A stretch of 64,000 nt of DNA from UBA10347 sp905182135 (lineage in GTDB: Bacteria > Actinomycetota > Acidimicrobiia > Acidimicrobiales > UBA10347): contig CAWUSE010000004.1 of NCBI GenBank assembly GCA_963925805.1, positions 74,456 through 138,455 of the forward strand, written 5' to 3'. The notes beneath the pieces are model-generated. The model made no database searches. It was not told where the DNA came from and worked only from the letters and a program-made list of their open reading frames with translations. A program made the translations under genes and the position numbers. Positions within the stretch are counted from its first letter, which is position 1. Every line of letters begins with the position of its first letter. Shown here piece after piece: positions 36,251-45,452 of the stretch.

Positions 36251-37099
36251 ATGCCACTTGTCTATGCAGGCGTGTGCAGTCACGCCCCCGGAATCACCGG
36301 GCGAGCCAACCAGGCCGACCCGACAGTCCGCGACGCGTTCTACGCATCGTTTGACCAGATGCGGCGCGATATCGAAGCCACCAAACCCGACGCGTTAGTC
36401 GTCATTGCTGCCGAACACTTCGCGAACTTCTTCATGGACAACATGCCCACTTTTGCTCTGGGCATGGCCGACTTCTACGACGGCCCCATCGAGGATGCTG
36501 GCTGGCTTGGCATCGACAAATTTCGTGCCCCTGGCAATCGAGATTTGTCCGAACGGCTGATCAAGGAAGTCATGCAGACCGTCGATGTCAGCTACGCCGA
36601 AGAATGGAAGTTCGACCATGGCATTGCTGTGCCTCTGCACTTCTTGACGCCGAACTTCGACCTGCCGATCATCCCGGCCAACATCAATTGCCAAGGGCCA
36701 CCACTTAGCCCACTGTCGCGAGCGTGGGCGTTTGGCGAGGCGTTGCGCCGGGCGGCCGACGCGTTGCCCGAACGGATTGCACTAGTGGGTACCGGAGGGA
36801 TCTCTCACTGGCCCGCCACACCGGACAGCGGCAAGATCAATGAACCCTGGGATCGTGACTTCCTGGATCGTTGGTGCCGTAACGACCGCGATGCATTGCT
36901 CGACTACGACGATGGCACGGTCTACACCGATGCTGGCCAAGGCGGGTTCGAGATCCGAACGTTCATCACGGTGAGCGGAGCGGCGGCGGGCGCCACGGGC
37001 ACGGTGCATTTCTATGAGCCCATTCCGATCTTTGCTGTGGGGTGCACTGTGGCTAGTTACGATCTGGGAGCAACCGTGGGGGTTGCCCGGTTGATCTGA
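36251..37099 (+). CDS. LigB-type class III extradiol dioxygenase (catalytic subunit)
   Basis: 282-residue LigB-superfamily Fe(II) dioxygenase. Candidate iron ligands and catalytic histidines are in VCSHAPGI (about 10), IAAEHFANFF (about 56) and KFDHGIAVPLHFL (about 122-130); the ISHWPATP region (about 186) is also conserved. AGGAGAG precedes the ATG. From its position it should open the ring of homoprotocatechuate (3,4-dihydroxyphenylacetate) or a close analogue. E. coli HpaD is also LigB-like but acts without a LigA subunit, so the separate LigA gene suggests a different lineage or substrate. Confidence 0.85.
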   Translation: MPLVYAGVCSHAPGITGRANQADPTVRDAFYASFDQMRRDIEATKPDALVVIAAEHFANFFMDNMPTFALGMADFYDGPIEDAGWLGIDKFRAPGNRDLSERLIKEVMQTVDVSYAEEWKFDHGIAVPLHFLTPNFDLPIIPANINCQGPPLSPLSRAWAFGEALRRAADALPERIALVGTGGISHWPATPDSGKINEPWDRDFLDRWCRNDRDALLDYDDGTVYTDAGQGGFEIRTFITVSGAAAGATGTVHFYEPIPIFAVGCTVASYDLGATVGVARLI

Positions 37100-37182
37100 T
37101 CCCCCAGGTCAAAGCGGGGTAGTCGTCGGCTGATTGTTCAAGATCTCGGCCGTTGCGGATGCAGTCGTTATTGAACATCTCC

Positions 37183-37188
37183 TAGGAT
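37183..37188 (+). promoter_or_regulatory. -10 hexamer TAGGAT, leaderless promoter of the second P450
   Basis: TAGGAT lies 6 nt before ATG 37195, favouring it over GTG 37192. It suggests that this P450 can be transcribed separately from the ligAB genes. Confidence 0.5.
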
Positions 37189-37194
37189 GCCGTG

Positions 37195-38478
37195 ATGCAG
37201 CCCGATCTCTCAGCGACCTACGACGCCGACACCATCAGTGACGTGGAAGGATTTTGGACCCGTCCCCATGCCGTCCGCGAAGGTGTGTTCCACCACTTGC
37301 GGCAACTCGATGGCATGTACTTCTCGAACGAACGAGCGTTAGAACTCGACGGTGAGGTATTGATCCCCCCAGGGCCTGGCTATTACTCGGTTGTTCGACA
37401 CGCAGAGATCGTCGAGGCGAGCCGCAAGCCTGAACTTTTCTGTTCGGGGCACGGCAGCAACATCGCCGACCTCCCTCCTGAATTCAACGAGTTCTTCGGC
37501 AACATGATCAATATGGACGACCCGAAGCACGCTCGCATGCGGGGCATCGTGTCCCGGGCATTCACGCCCCGAGTCATTCAGCAGATCGAGGAGATCATTG
37601 CAGTTAAGGCTGCTCACATTGTCGCCTCGGTGGCGTCGAAGGGCGAATGCGACTTCGTCACAGAAATCGCTTCCCGGCTTCCACTCGCGATGATCTGTGA
37701 CCTGATGGGTATCGCCGAGGATAAATACGACACCGTCTTCGAACAATCCAACATCATCTTGTCAAATGGCGACCCCGAATACATACCCGAGGGGTCGAAC
37801 CCCGTCGAGGCGCTTTTGCTTGCGGGCGCAAGCCTTGCTGAGATCATGAAAGACCTGGCCGCTGAACGTCAGCAGAATCCAGCTGATGACCTGACTACCG
37901 CGTTGCTGAATGCCGAGTTTGATGGCGAGAAGCTGACCGACGAGGAGATCGGGTCGTTCTTCATCCTGCTGTGCGTTGCGGGGAACGAAACCACCCGCAA
38001 CAGCATCAGTCATGGCATCAAGCTGCTCACCGACAATCCCGAACAGCGTGCGTTGCTTATGAGCGACCTCGATGCGTATATGCCCAACGCGGTCGAAGAG
38101 ATCGTCCGCATGGCCTCGCCGGTGATGCACTTCCGCCGAACCGTAACCACCGACGGCACCATGCTCGGCAATCAAGAACTGAACGCAGGCGACAAGATTG
38201 TTCTTTGGTACGGGTCGGGTAATCGTGATGAATCGGTATTCGAAAACCCGCACGAATTCGACATCAGTCGTGATAATTCTAGCCAAATTGGGTTCGGCGG
38301 TCCTGGTCCGCACTTCTGCTTGGGGGCCCACCTCGCTCGGCGCCAAATCACTATGTTGTTCCGAGAGCTGCTGATCCAGTTGCCTGACATGTCGGTGGTC
38401 GGCGAGCCGGACTACCTGCGCTCGAACTTCATCAACGGCATCAAGCACCTCAACGTCGAGTTCACTCCCGTTGGTTGA
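37195..38478 (+). CDS. Cytochrome P450, CYP125/CYP142-like
   Basis: 427-residue soluble P450. The I-helix LLCVAGNETTRNSISHG has the intact acid-Thr pair. ExxR is in EEIVR, and the heme loop is IGFGGPGPHFCLGAHLARRQI. NMINMDDPKHARMRGIVSRAFTPR resembles actinobacterial P450s acting on sterol or lipid side chains (CYP125, CYP142). It follows the ligB gene by 95 bp with its own promoter. Whether it serves the aromatic pathway or a lipid pathway is open. Confidence 0.93.
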   Translation: MQPDLSATYDADTISDVEGFWTRPHAVREGVFHHLRQLDGMYFSNERALELDGEVLIPPGPGYYSVVRHAEIVEASRKPELFCSGHGSNIADLPPEFNEFFGNMINMDDPKHARMRGIVSRAFTPRVIQQIEEIIAVKAAHIVASVASKGECDFVTEIASRLPLAMICDLMGIAEDKYDTVFEQSNIILSNGDPEYIPEGSNPVEALLLAGASLAEIMKDLAAERQQNPADDLTTALLNAEFDGEKLTDEEIGSFFILLCVAGNETTRNSISHGIKLLTDNPEQRALLMSDLDAYMPNAVEEIVRMASPVMHFRRTVTTDGTMLGNQELNAGDKIVLWYGSGNRDESVFENPHEFDISRDNSSQIGFGGPGPHFCLGAHLARRQITMLFRELLIQLPDMSVVGEPDYLRSNFINGIKHLNVEFTPVG

Positions 38479-39037
38479 AAACGTGTCCCGTTGGGACGGC
38501 GCCAGAGCGCCGAGCTACGACGACAAATGGCAGCAGATGGTCAAGGATGGGGAGAATCCACACGGTGAGGCTGACTTTGTCGCCAGGTTCGCACCTGTGT
38601 CGGTTCTCGACGCAGGGTGCGGAACCGGACGAGTTGCCATTGAACTCGCTGCTCGTGGGCTCGACGTCGTCGGTAGCGACATCGACGCTCAGATGCTGGC
38701 CCAGGCACACGTTAAGGCACCCGAGTTGGCGTGGGTGGAATCGGATCTTGGTTCATTGAACCTAGGTCGTACCTTCGACGTGGTTGTCATGGCCGGGAAT
38801 GTGATCCTGTTTGTCGAGCCGGGAACCGAAGGGGCCTGTGTCGCGGGTGCAGCACGCCATGTCGGCGCAGGCGGGTATCTGATCGCTGGCTTCTCGTTGG
38901 CGCGTGGTGTCTCGACGAGCGCATGGGACGGCTGGCTTCGGAACGCTGGCTTGGAACCATTCGCCCGCTTCAGCAGTTGGTTCGGGGATCCGTTTGAAGA
39001 CAGCGACTATGTCGTTTCGGTGGCGCATCGCGAGTAA
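38471..39037 (+). CDS. Class I SAM-dependent methyltransferase
   Basis: 188 residues. Motif I is VLDAGCGTGRVAIELAARG (SAM-binding GxGxG variant), followed by an acidic residue in VVGSDIDAQML, motif II-like FDVVVMAGNVI, and a late LIAGFSL. The start is a TTG at 38471 overlapping the P450 stop by 8 nt, implying coupling; GTG 38483 is an alternative. The C-terminal end (DYVVSVAHR) matches related methyltransferases. The acceptor is unknown but may be a P450 product. Confidence 0.85.
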   Translation: MVENVSRWDGARAPSYDDKWQQMVKDGENPHGEADFVARFAPVSVLDAGCGTGRVAIELAARGLDVVGSDIDAQMLAQAHVKAPELAWVESDLGSLNLGRTFDVVVMAGNVILFVEPGTEGACVAGAARHVGAGGYLIAGFSLARGVSTSAWDGWLRNAGLEPFARFSSWFGDPFEDSDYVVSVAHRE

Positions 39038-39137
39038 TCAGCCTTTGCAGGTCAGGAAACGGTTTGCCAGAAGCGCCGGAAACGTGAGCTGTTCACAGGA
39101 TGAAGCCAGCCCCAGCAAGCGGTCCTTTGATGTTGTA

Positions 39138-39165
39138 GATGATGGCACCGGAGCCACTCATCATC
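39138..39165. other. Intergenic hairpin
   Basis: GATGATG and CATCATC arms, extended by GGC/GCC with a small bulge, form a stem-loop between the methyltransferase and SnoaL-like genes. It may act as a terminator; no T-run is present. Confidence 0.3.
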
Positions 39166-39240
39166 AGTCGGTACCTCACGTCGGTCATCCAGATTGGTGG
39201 ATGCCTTGGAGTCCAGTTTGAGTGTGGTGGCGAAGGTTCC

Positions 39241-39246
39241 TAGAGT
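39241..39246 (+). promoter_or_regulatory. -10 hexamer TAGAGT before the SnoaL-like gene
   Basis: TAGAGT lies 7 nt before ATG 39254 and supports that start over a longer frame. Confidence 0.45.
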
Positions 39247-39253
39247 TGAACGT

Positions 39254-39622
39254 ATGCCTCTTGATGCGATTCTCGACAGAACCTTTGCCGCCGCCGAGGC
39301 GAACGACTGGGCGACGTTTCGCTCGATGTTCGCCGACGACGCAGTGATGAAGCAGAACGTGGGTCCGGAACAGTCAATCGATCAAGCGATGAAGACGCTG
39401 CCGAGGCTGACCGCCGACGGCACCACTTTGCGTTACGAGAACGTCCGACGGGTAGGTGGCAAATCGAACATCACCGAAATGCATGATGCGGTGTTCACCA
39501 AGCCAGACGGTCGGGTTGTGCGGATCGATCTTTGTGTCGTGGTGCAGTTCAACGAGGATGGCAAGATCACCCGAACCGATGAGTATCTCGATTCTGCCGC
39601 TACGACTGGCCTGCTGGGCTAA
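39254..39622 (+). CDS. SnoaL/NTF2-like small protein
   Basis: 122-residue cone-shaped NTF2-like fold. An N-terminal helix (DAILDRTFAAAEANDWATFRSMFADDAVM) is followed by strands ending in HDAVFTKPDGR, VDLCVVVQFNEDGKITRTDEYLD. Such proteins act as small isomerases, cyclases or binding proteins. No catalytic Asp-His pair is certain. It converges on the MFS gene. Confidence 0.72.
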   Translation: MPLDAILDRTFAAAEANDWATFRSMFADDAVMKQNVGPEQSIDQAMKTLPRLTADGTTLRYENVRRVGGKSNITEMHDAVFTKPDGRVVRIDLCVVVQFNEDGKITRTDEYLDSAATTGLLG

Positions 39623-39834
39623 TCCGAGGCGCTTCCCCTGAGACGAAGCAGTGGATTACACGTTAGAACTGAGGCGTCGTCGCGATAGCTGCGGTGACCT
39701 ACTCGTCGCTCACGTACTCGCCGACCATCTTGCCTGCTACGGGCGACTTGTATGGGGCAAGGCCGAGGTGTCCATGTCCGCACAGGGCCGTCAAGATGAG
39801 GGTCTCGCTGCCTAACACGGGAGCAATTGACCGT

Positions 39835-41073
39835 CTAGGTGCGGGCGGGAGTTGGTACGACCAAAGCGACGAGAGCGACGACGACTGAGGCGATAGCGCA
39901 CGCAATGACGATGGGTTCGTAGGAATTGGAGAAGTCGTTGCCGATAGACAGGATGAGCGGGCCGATGGCCGATGCCCCAACGCCAGCGGTGGTGGCTATG
40001 CCCTTGATTGAACCAATGTGTTCGATCCCAAACCATTTCGGATAAAGAGCGCCGGACAGGGCGCCAATGGCGCCGCCGCCCAGGCCCAAGGCCAGGCCGT
40101 AGAGTGCTGCCATAACGCCAGGTTCCGCGACTGTTGCCAGGAACGTGCCAAGGCCAAGCATGGCCCCACCAAAGAACATGAGGGGTCGAGCCGGCAGCCG
40201 GTCGGTGAGCGAGCCGACGACGAAGCTGCTCGACACGCTGCCGATGAGTTGGGGGATAAAAATAGCCGCAGCCTGAGTCTTTGTTAAGCCCTGTTCGCCG
40301 AGCAGGTCGGTGTTGTGGAAAGTGAGAGCGGTGCTTACCGCACCCGCCATGAATCCGACGGCAGTGAGCGTCCAGAATGCAGGCGTGCGTATTGCCTCGG
40401 ACACGGTGTACGAACGACCGCGGATGAGGTTTGCTGGCTGATCACTGGCTTTGCCGTCAGGGACCTGGTCAATTTGCTCGGGGCGATCAACGATCGCGAA
40501 TCGGGCAATGGGGACAAGCGTTATGGCAACGACTGCACCCAGGATCACCCAGGTGCTTCGCCATCCAAATGCTCGGATGAGGGCAGCAAAGGTCAGTGGA
40601 GCGAGTGACAGGATGGCGACAGTGCCCATGGTGTTCAAGGCCAGAGCGAAACCGCGTCGCCTTTCGAACCACATCACGACGCCCTGGGAACCAATCAGGC
40701 TGAGTGAGCCTTGCCCAAGCATGCGGAGCCCTACGAATGCGATCGCAAGCATCACGATGTTCTGCACCGTGCCGGTCAGCGCCACCGCAGCGGCGAAGCC
40801 GACGGAGACGATGGTCAGAGTGTGCTTCACGCCGGTGCGATCGGCCCAGCGCCCAACGAAGGGCAGTGCCACCGCTCCTGTGAGCGTGCCAACCATATAT
40901 GCAGTAGCTACCGCAGACCGCGAGGTTCCTAGTGACTCGATGAGGTCGTCGGTAAAGGCAGATACCCCGATCGTCTGGCCCGGTGCTGTGAAGCCGCGCA
41001 CGATGGTGCAGAACAGCAGCATGTGCCAGCCGTAGAACGCGTCTGGGCGGCGCGCTGATCGGGGTGAGAGCAT
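39835..41073 (-). CDS. Major facilitator superfamily transporter
   Basis: 412 residues with about 12 hydrophobic helices. The loop 2-3 motif GRWADRTGVKHTL matches MFS motif A, and a central loop follows helix 6. The layout resembles the monocarboxylate/oxalate-formate-like group (FYGWHMLLFCTIVRGF at the N-terminus). It starts 12 nt after the nucleoside phosphorylase stop, forming an operon, so a nucleoside, base or related metabolite is a possible substrate. Confidence 0.85.
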   Translation of the reverse strand: MLSPRSARRPDAFYGWHMLLFCTIVRGFTAPGQTIGVSAFTDDLIESLGTSRSAVATAYMVGTLTGAVALPFVGRWADRTGVKHTLTIVSVGFAAAVALTGTVQNIVMLAIAFVGLRMLGQGSLSLIGSQGVVMWFERRRGFALALNTMGTVAILSLAPLTFAALIRAFGWRSTWVILGAVVAITLVPIARFAIVDRPEQIDQVPDGKASDQPANLIRGRSYTVSEAIRTPAFWTLTAVGFMAGAVSTALTFHNTDLLGEQGLTKTQAAAIFIPQLIGSVSSSFVVGSLTDRLPARPLMFFGGAMLGLGTFLATVAEPGVMAALYGLALGLGGGAIGALSGALYPKWFGIEHIGSIKGIATTAGVGASAIGPLILSIGNDFSNSYEPIVIACAIASVVVALVALVVPTPART

Positions 41074-41085
41074 GACAGCGTGCGC

Positions 41086-41859
41086 TTACAGCGTCGCGCA
41101 GGCGCGGGTCGCCGTGAGCAGGAGTTGATAGCGGAAAGCGGTGTCGCGATCGACGAGTTCGGTGGGGTCCCATTGCTCGCTATGCAGCGTGTCGGCGAGA
41201 TAAAGCGCGTGTCCCAGGCGCACGTTTCGAAATGATGCGATCGCAGCGAGCGAGGCCAGTTCCATGTCCACAGCGATCGCGCCCTGGGCAACCCGCTGGG
41301 CAACCTTGGCCGAGGTCTCGCGGTAGAACGCATCGGTAGTCCAGGCGATACCGCGTGCGACTCGATTGCCAGCTGCTTGGTAGGCATCGTGCACGGTCGT
41401 CTGCATGCCGGGATCGGGGTACGCCATGAGCGATGCGGGGGCGTAGTGGTACGAGACGCCCTCGTCGCGGATCGCAGCGTCAGGTACAACTACGGTGCCA
41501 GGAGGCAGCTCGGGAACCAGCCCGCCAGATGACCCGATGGCAACGAAGTCAGTGCAACCAATAGCTATCAGAGCTTCGAACAGGGCCGCAGCAGCTGGCG
41601 CTCCAACGTTCGCCATGGTGACCAGGATCTTCTCGCCTTCGACATCGAACTCGTAGATCGGATTCACTACGGTCTCGAGCGTGAATCGATGACGCTCGGT
41701 CACGTCGTGGCTGTTCTCGAATTGGGAGAAGGCGTCGCCCATCCATGTGATGACGCAACGATGAGGAAGGCCTTCGATCGCTGGGTGCAGCTCTTGAGGT
41801 TCGATGATTGCAGCAATAGCGGGATCAAAGTCCAGGATTGGCGCGTGCTTGTCAGTCAC
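41086..41859 (-). CDS. Nucleoside phosphorylase-family protein
   Basis: 257 residues of the PNP/UDP phosphorylase family. The phosphate/ribose region is VTMANVGAPAAAALFEAL, followed by AIGSSGGLVPELPPGTVVVPDAAIRDEG, and AIAVDMELASLAAIASFR carries the ribose-contacting Met-Glu (VDMEL). It likely cleaves purine or uridine nucleosides phosphorolytically. GTG 41859 lies 6 nt after TAGGGT. Co-transcribed with the MFS gene. Confidence 0.87.
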   Translation of the reverse strand: MTDKHAPILDFDPAIAAIIEPQELHPAIEGLPHRCVITWMGDAFSQFENSHDVTERHRFTLETVVNPIYEFDVEGEKILVTMANVGAPAAAALFEALIAIGCTDFVAIGSSGGLVPELPPGTVVVPDAAIRDEGVSYHYAPASLMAYPDPGMQTTVHDAYQAAGNRVARGIAWTTDAFYRETSAKVAQRVAQGAIAVDMELASLAAIASFRNVRLGHALYLADTLHSEQWDPTELVDRDTAFRYQLLLTATRACATL

Positions 41860-41865
41860 CGAATG

Positions 41866-41871
41866 ACCCTA
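41866..41871 (-). promoter_or_regulatory. -10 hexamer TAGGGT, leaderless promoter of the phosphorylase-MFS operon
   Basis: TAGGGT on the minus strand lies 6 nt before GTG 41859. Confidence 0.5.
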
Positions 41872-41981
41872 CTGCGAGGATCTCCCGGGGGACGCGTGTA
41901 TGGCCACGTCGAAGTCCCGAGTTGCGAAGGGCTAGCTAAAGCGGCAAGTCGAGGTGGCTGGTGGGAGTAATGTGGGCAGTC

Positions 41982-42911
41982 GTGGACCGACCGTTAGTGG
42001 CCGAAGGGCTCACAAAACATTTCGGCGAGTTTGTTGCCGTAGATGGTATTAGTTTCTCTGTGGAGCCGGGCCAGACCTTCGGTGTCCTGGGGCCAAACGG
42101 CGCTGGCAAGAGTTCGACTATGAAGATGGTCAGTACCGTGAGCCCTCGCACAGGCGGGTGCTTGCAGGTCTTTGGGCTCGACCCTGAAACCGACGGCCGT
42201 CAGATCCGTAGCCGGCTCGGAGTGGTACCCCAAGAAGACATCCTGGATGTCGATCTGACGGCCCGCGAAAACTTGATGATCTATCAGCGTTACTTCGGAG
42301 TGCCGTGGAAGCAGACCCGAGCCAAGGCCGATCAGCTTCTGGACTTCATGCAGCTTGGCGATCGCGGCGACAGCAAGGTGGAGCCGCTTTCGGGTGGCAT
42401 GAAACGGCGGCTAACTATTGCGCGAGCGCTGGTCAATGACCCGGAGATGCTCCTGCTTGACGAGCCGACCACGGGGCTTGACCCCCAAGCTCGGCATCTG
42501 CTTTGGGAACGCTTGTATCGCCTGAAAGAACAAGGTGTGACGCTGCTGCTCACCACCCACTACATGGACGAGGCTGAGCAGCTCGCTGACCGTCTCGTAA
42601 TTATGGACAACGGCGTCATCGTGGCCGAGGGTTCACCATCAGAGTTGATCTCCAAGCACACCACTCGAGAGGTTGTTGAACTTCGATTCGACGATGATGA
42701 ACACAATGCTGCGGGTCTTGCGCAGGTGGCTTCAGAAGCGGGGCTCCGGATTGATGAACTGCCCGATCGACATCTTGTGTACGCGAACGATGGAGATGCG
42801 CTTATTACACACCTACGTGCGAGCGGCGTGCACCCGCTTGGAACCTATGTGCGCCGCTCGTCTCTTGAAGACGTCTTCTTGACATTGACCGGCCGCAGCC
42901 TCGTCGAATGA
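41982..42911 (+). CDS. ABC transporter ATP-binding protein (NodI/DrrA-like)
   Basis: 309 residues. Walker A is LGPNGAGKSST (about 39-48), Q-loop GVVPQEDILD, signature LSGGMKRRLTIAR, Walker B MLLLDEPTTGLDPQ, and switch His in LLLTTHYMDEAEQ. The C-terminal accessory domain (about 220-309) is typical of exporters of the DrrA/NodI class. Several in-frame starts exist (GTG 41961, ATG 41970, GTG 41982); TAATGT 8 nt before 41982 favours the last. Overlaps the first permease gene by 4 nt. Confidence 0.93.
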   Translation: MDRPLVAEGLTKHFGEFVAVDGISFSVEPGQTFGVLGPNGAGKSSTMKMVSTVSPRTGGCLQVFGLDPETDGRQIRSRLGVVPQEDILDVDLTARENLMIYQRYFGVPWKQTRAKADQLLDFMQLGDRGDSKVEPLSGGMKRRLTIARALVNDPEMLLLDEPTTGLDPQARHLLWERLYRLKEQGVTLLLTTHYMDEAEQLADRLVIMDNGVIVAEGSPSELISKHTTREVVELRFDDDEHNAAGLAQVASEAGLRIDELPDRHLVYANDGDALITHLRASGVHPLGTYVRRSSLEDVFLTLTGRSLVE

Positions 42912-43747
42912 CGGCGACTCCGGCTCGCGAAGGTTTAGCGCAACCCACGGCTCAGACACCTCAGTTTCGCACCACTCGCTGGGCCGCTATGTCGGCCGTC
43001 TTCTTACATCAGCTGCACCGGACGCGGCGCGCTTGGGGATCGAGCCTGGCAGCCGGGCTGGCCTCTCCTACTCTTTTCCTGTTCGCCATCGGTGCGGGCC
43101 TTGGATCACAAATCGATGATGTAGAACTCGCAGCGTTGGGTGTCGACTCGTATCTGGACTACATCGGCCCTGGCGTGCTGATCGTGACAGCCATGCAAGT
43201 CGCAGCGACCGAGAGCCTGTGGGCGACCATGGGCATGTTGCGTTGGGGCGGTGTGTACCAGGCGGTGTTGGCCACCCCGATCACCAGCGCCGAGCTTGGC
43301 GTCGCTCATGTGATTTGGCTCGGCTTTCGGGCCTTGGTAGCAGGCGGGTCTTTCCTGCTTGTGCTGGCAGTTGCCGGAACGATAGCGAGTTGGTTCGGCG
43401 TCCTTATCGCTCTTGTTGCAGTGCTGGTGGCATGGTCGCATGCAGCGCCGCTGGTGGCACTTACCGTGGGCCTGAAACAAGAGAACGTCTATCCGATGAT
43501 TAGCCGAGTGGTCATTTTTCCGTTGTTCTTGTTCTCGGGTGCTTTCTTCCCAGTCGAAGATATGCCTCGTGCCGTCGGCGCATTCGCAAAAATCACGCCG
43601 AGTTGGCATGGCGTCGAACTTGCCCGCCATCTGGCGCTGGGTGGACCCGGCCGGGTCGACATTATCCATAGTGGGTATTTGGTCGTGGTGTGCGCCGCTG
43701 GCTTCTTCTTGGTGCAACGTCAGTTTCGAAAGCACTTAGACGTATGA
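42908..43747 (+). CDS. ABC-2 type transporter permease (NodJ-like)
   Basis: 279 residues with about six hydrophobic helices after a cytoplasmic N-terminus. VFLHQLHRTRRAWGSSLAAGLASPTLFLFAIG and FPLFLFSGAFFPVEDMP are typical of the NodJ/DrrB permease group. Overlapping ATGA with the ATPase gene indicates one operon. It probably forms a heterodimer with the next permease; the exported compound is unknown. Confidence 0.9.
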   Translation: MTATPAREGLAQPTAQTPQFRTTRWAAMSAVFLHQLHRTRRAWGSSLAAGLASPTLFLFAIGAGLGSQIDDVELAALGVDSYLDYIGPGVLIVTAMQVAATESLWATMGMLRWGGVYQAVLATPITSAELGVAHVIWLGFRALVAGGSFLLVLAVAGTIASWFGVLIALVAVLVAWSHAAPLVALTVGLKQENVYPMISRVVIFPLFLFSGAFFPVEDMPRAVGAFAKITPSWHGVELARHLALGGPGRVDIIHSGYLVVVCAAGFFLVQRQFRKHLDV

Positions 43748-43757
43748 GAGCCCAATC

Positions 43758-44528
43758 ATGAAGGCATTGGGCGCTGGGCCGCTGCCGGTCTTTGAGCGAA
43801 ATGCCGTGGCGTTCCGTAACCAGTGGTGGGTGCTGTTGTCGGGTGTAGCCGAGCCGATTTTGTACCTGCTCGGTATGGGGCTCGGCCTGGGCGGGTTGGT
43901 CGGCGACGTCAAACTCGAAGCACACCTGGTGTCCTACCCCGTGTTCGTCGCTGCGGGATTGATGGCCTCGTCGGCCATGAACGGTGCCATCTTTGAGTCG
44001 ACATTCAACTTCTTTTTTAAGATGAAAGAGACGCACACGATCGATGCGATGCTTTACACACCGCTTCGTATGCGCGATGTGTTGCTGGGCGAAGTCGGTT
44101 GGTCTGTTGCTCGTGGCGGCGTGTATTCGGCAATGTTCTTGGTCATAGCGTTGGCATTCGGCACGATCGAATCGTGGTGGGCAGCGTTGTCGTTGCCGTC
44201 AGCAATCCTGATCGCGATCGTGTTTTCGTCGATGGGCACGTTCTTCACTACGTACGTCCGGACCTGGGCGGACTTCGATCTGATGCAGCTTGCGATCCTC
44301 CCTATGTTCATGTGCTCGACCACCTTCTTCCCGTTGTCGGTCTACCCAGGCTGGGCCCATCCCATCGTGCAAGCGACCCCTCTGTACAACGGCGTTGCGC
44401 TCATCCGGGATCTGCACACCGGTCTTGTCGGATGGCACGACGTGGGCCATGTGCTGTATCTGGTGTTGATGGGTGTGCTGTTTGCGTGGCTTACGATCCG
44501 GCGTATGAGTAATCTTTTCTTCGCCTAG
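43758..44528 (+). CDS. ABC-2 type transporter permease (NodJ-like)
   Basis: 256 residues, six hydrophobic helices. PILYLLGMGLGLGGLVGDV, KMKETHTIDAMLYTPLRMRDVLLGE and CSTTFFPLSVYPGWAHP match lipooligosaccharide/drug-type exporters. It lies 10 nt after the first permease with GAGAG before the ATG. With its neighbours it forms a complete exporter: one ATPase plus two different permeases. Confidence 0.9.
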   Translation: MKALGAGPLPVFERNAVAFRNQWWVLLSGVAEPILYLLGMGLGLGGLVGDVKLEAHLVSYPVFVAAGLMASSAMNGAIFESTFNFFFKMKETHTIDAMLYTPLRMRDVLLGEVGWSVARGGVYSAMFLVIALAFGTIESWWAALSLPSAILIAIVFSSMGTFFTTYVRTWADFDLMQLAILPMFMCSTTFFPLSVYPGWAHPIVQATPLYNGVALIRDLHTGLVGWHDVGHVLYLVLMGVLFAWLTIRRMSNLFFA

Positions 44529-44578
44529 CGCCATCTCGCAATCAGACAATGATGAGCTTGCTGTGCTGTACTGATCCC

Positions 44579-45322
44579 ATGCCTGCGGTGTTCGTTCATG
44601 GAAACCCTGAGACCACTGCGATATGGGGCGAGCTGTTCGATGCGCTGCAACGTGACGATTTGGTGGCGCTGTCGCCGCCGGGATTTGGTGCGGCGGTCCC
44701 CAAGGGCTGGACAGCAACTCGCTCTGAATATGTTGCTTGGTTGGCCACCGAATTGGATGCCATCGAGGGTCCGATTGACCTGGTTGGGCATGATTGGGGA
44801 GGCGGCCATGTGCTTGGTTTCCTTCTTGAGAATCCTGAGGCTGTGCGCAGCTGGTGCGTTGACCTGATCGGCATCTTGCACCCTGACTATGTCTGGCACG
44901 ATGCCGCCCTCGTCTGGCAAACGCCCAACGACGGCGAGGCGAATATCGCTGGCATGATCGCGACCCCGACGGCTGACCTTGCCGCTTTCTACGAGACGTT
45001 GGGTATGAGCTCTGCGGCGGCGGTCGATGCTGCATCGGCGGTGAACAAGGACATGGGCGCGTGTGTGCTCGGGCTCTATCGCGATGCTGCGCAACCGGCG
45101 TTGGCCGAGTTGGGTAAGAGCACAGAGGTCCTGATGGTGAGGCCAGGCCTCATGGTCAATGCCGAGAACGATCATTATGTTGGCACTGACGAGATGGCGC
45201 AGGTCGCAGCTGATCGGGCAGGTGCACAGGTTGTGCATCTTGTCGATGTTGGGCATTGGTGGATGTGTGAGAACCCAGCGCTGGGCGCGGCAACGCTCGA
45301 ATCGTTTTGGGCGTCCGTCTAG
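44579..45322 (+). CDS. Alpha/beta-hydrolase, epoxide hydrolase/haloalkane dehalogenase-like
   Basis: 247 residues. VFVHGNPETTAIW gives the HGNP oxyanion motif. The nucleophile elbow is LVGHDWGGGH, with Asp72 in the nucleophile position, as in epoxide hydrolases and haloalkane dehalogenases. The His is in VDVGHWWMCENP, and a Glu/Asp (NAENDHY) may be the third member. Asp rather than Ser chemistry means an ester intermediate hydrolysed by water. ATG 44579 is chosen so that the protein starts just before the first strand. Confidence 0.85.
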   Translation: MPAVFVHGNPETTAIWGELFDALQRDDLVALSPPGFGAAVPKGWTATRSEYVAWLATELDAIEGPIDLVGHDWGGGHVLGFLLENPEAVRSWCVDLIGILHPDYVWHDAALVWQTPNDGEANIAGMIATPTADLAAFYETLGMSSAAAVDAASAVNKDMGACVLGLYRDAAQPALAELGKSTEVLMVRPGLMVNAENDHYVGTDEMAQVAADRAGAQVVHLVDVGHWWMCENPALGAATLESFWASV

Positions 45323-45452
45323 TTGCTCGGTCGCTGCGCCAGCAACGCGTGCCGGCCCAGCGGCGCTGACAGTTCGCGTTTCGCGTCGCCCCTCATCGAA
45401 ACCCTGTCGATGGCCGCCACATCAACGAGCCTGGTGCGCGATGCTGGTTTGT

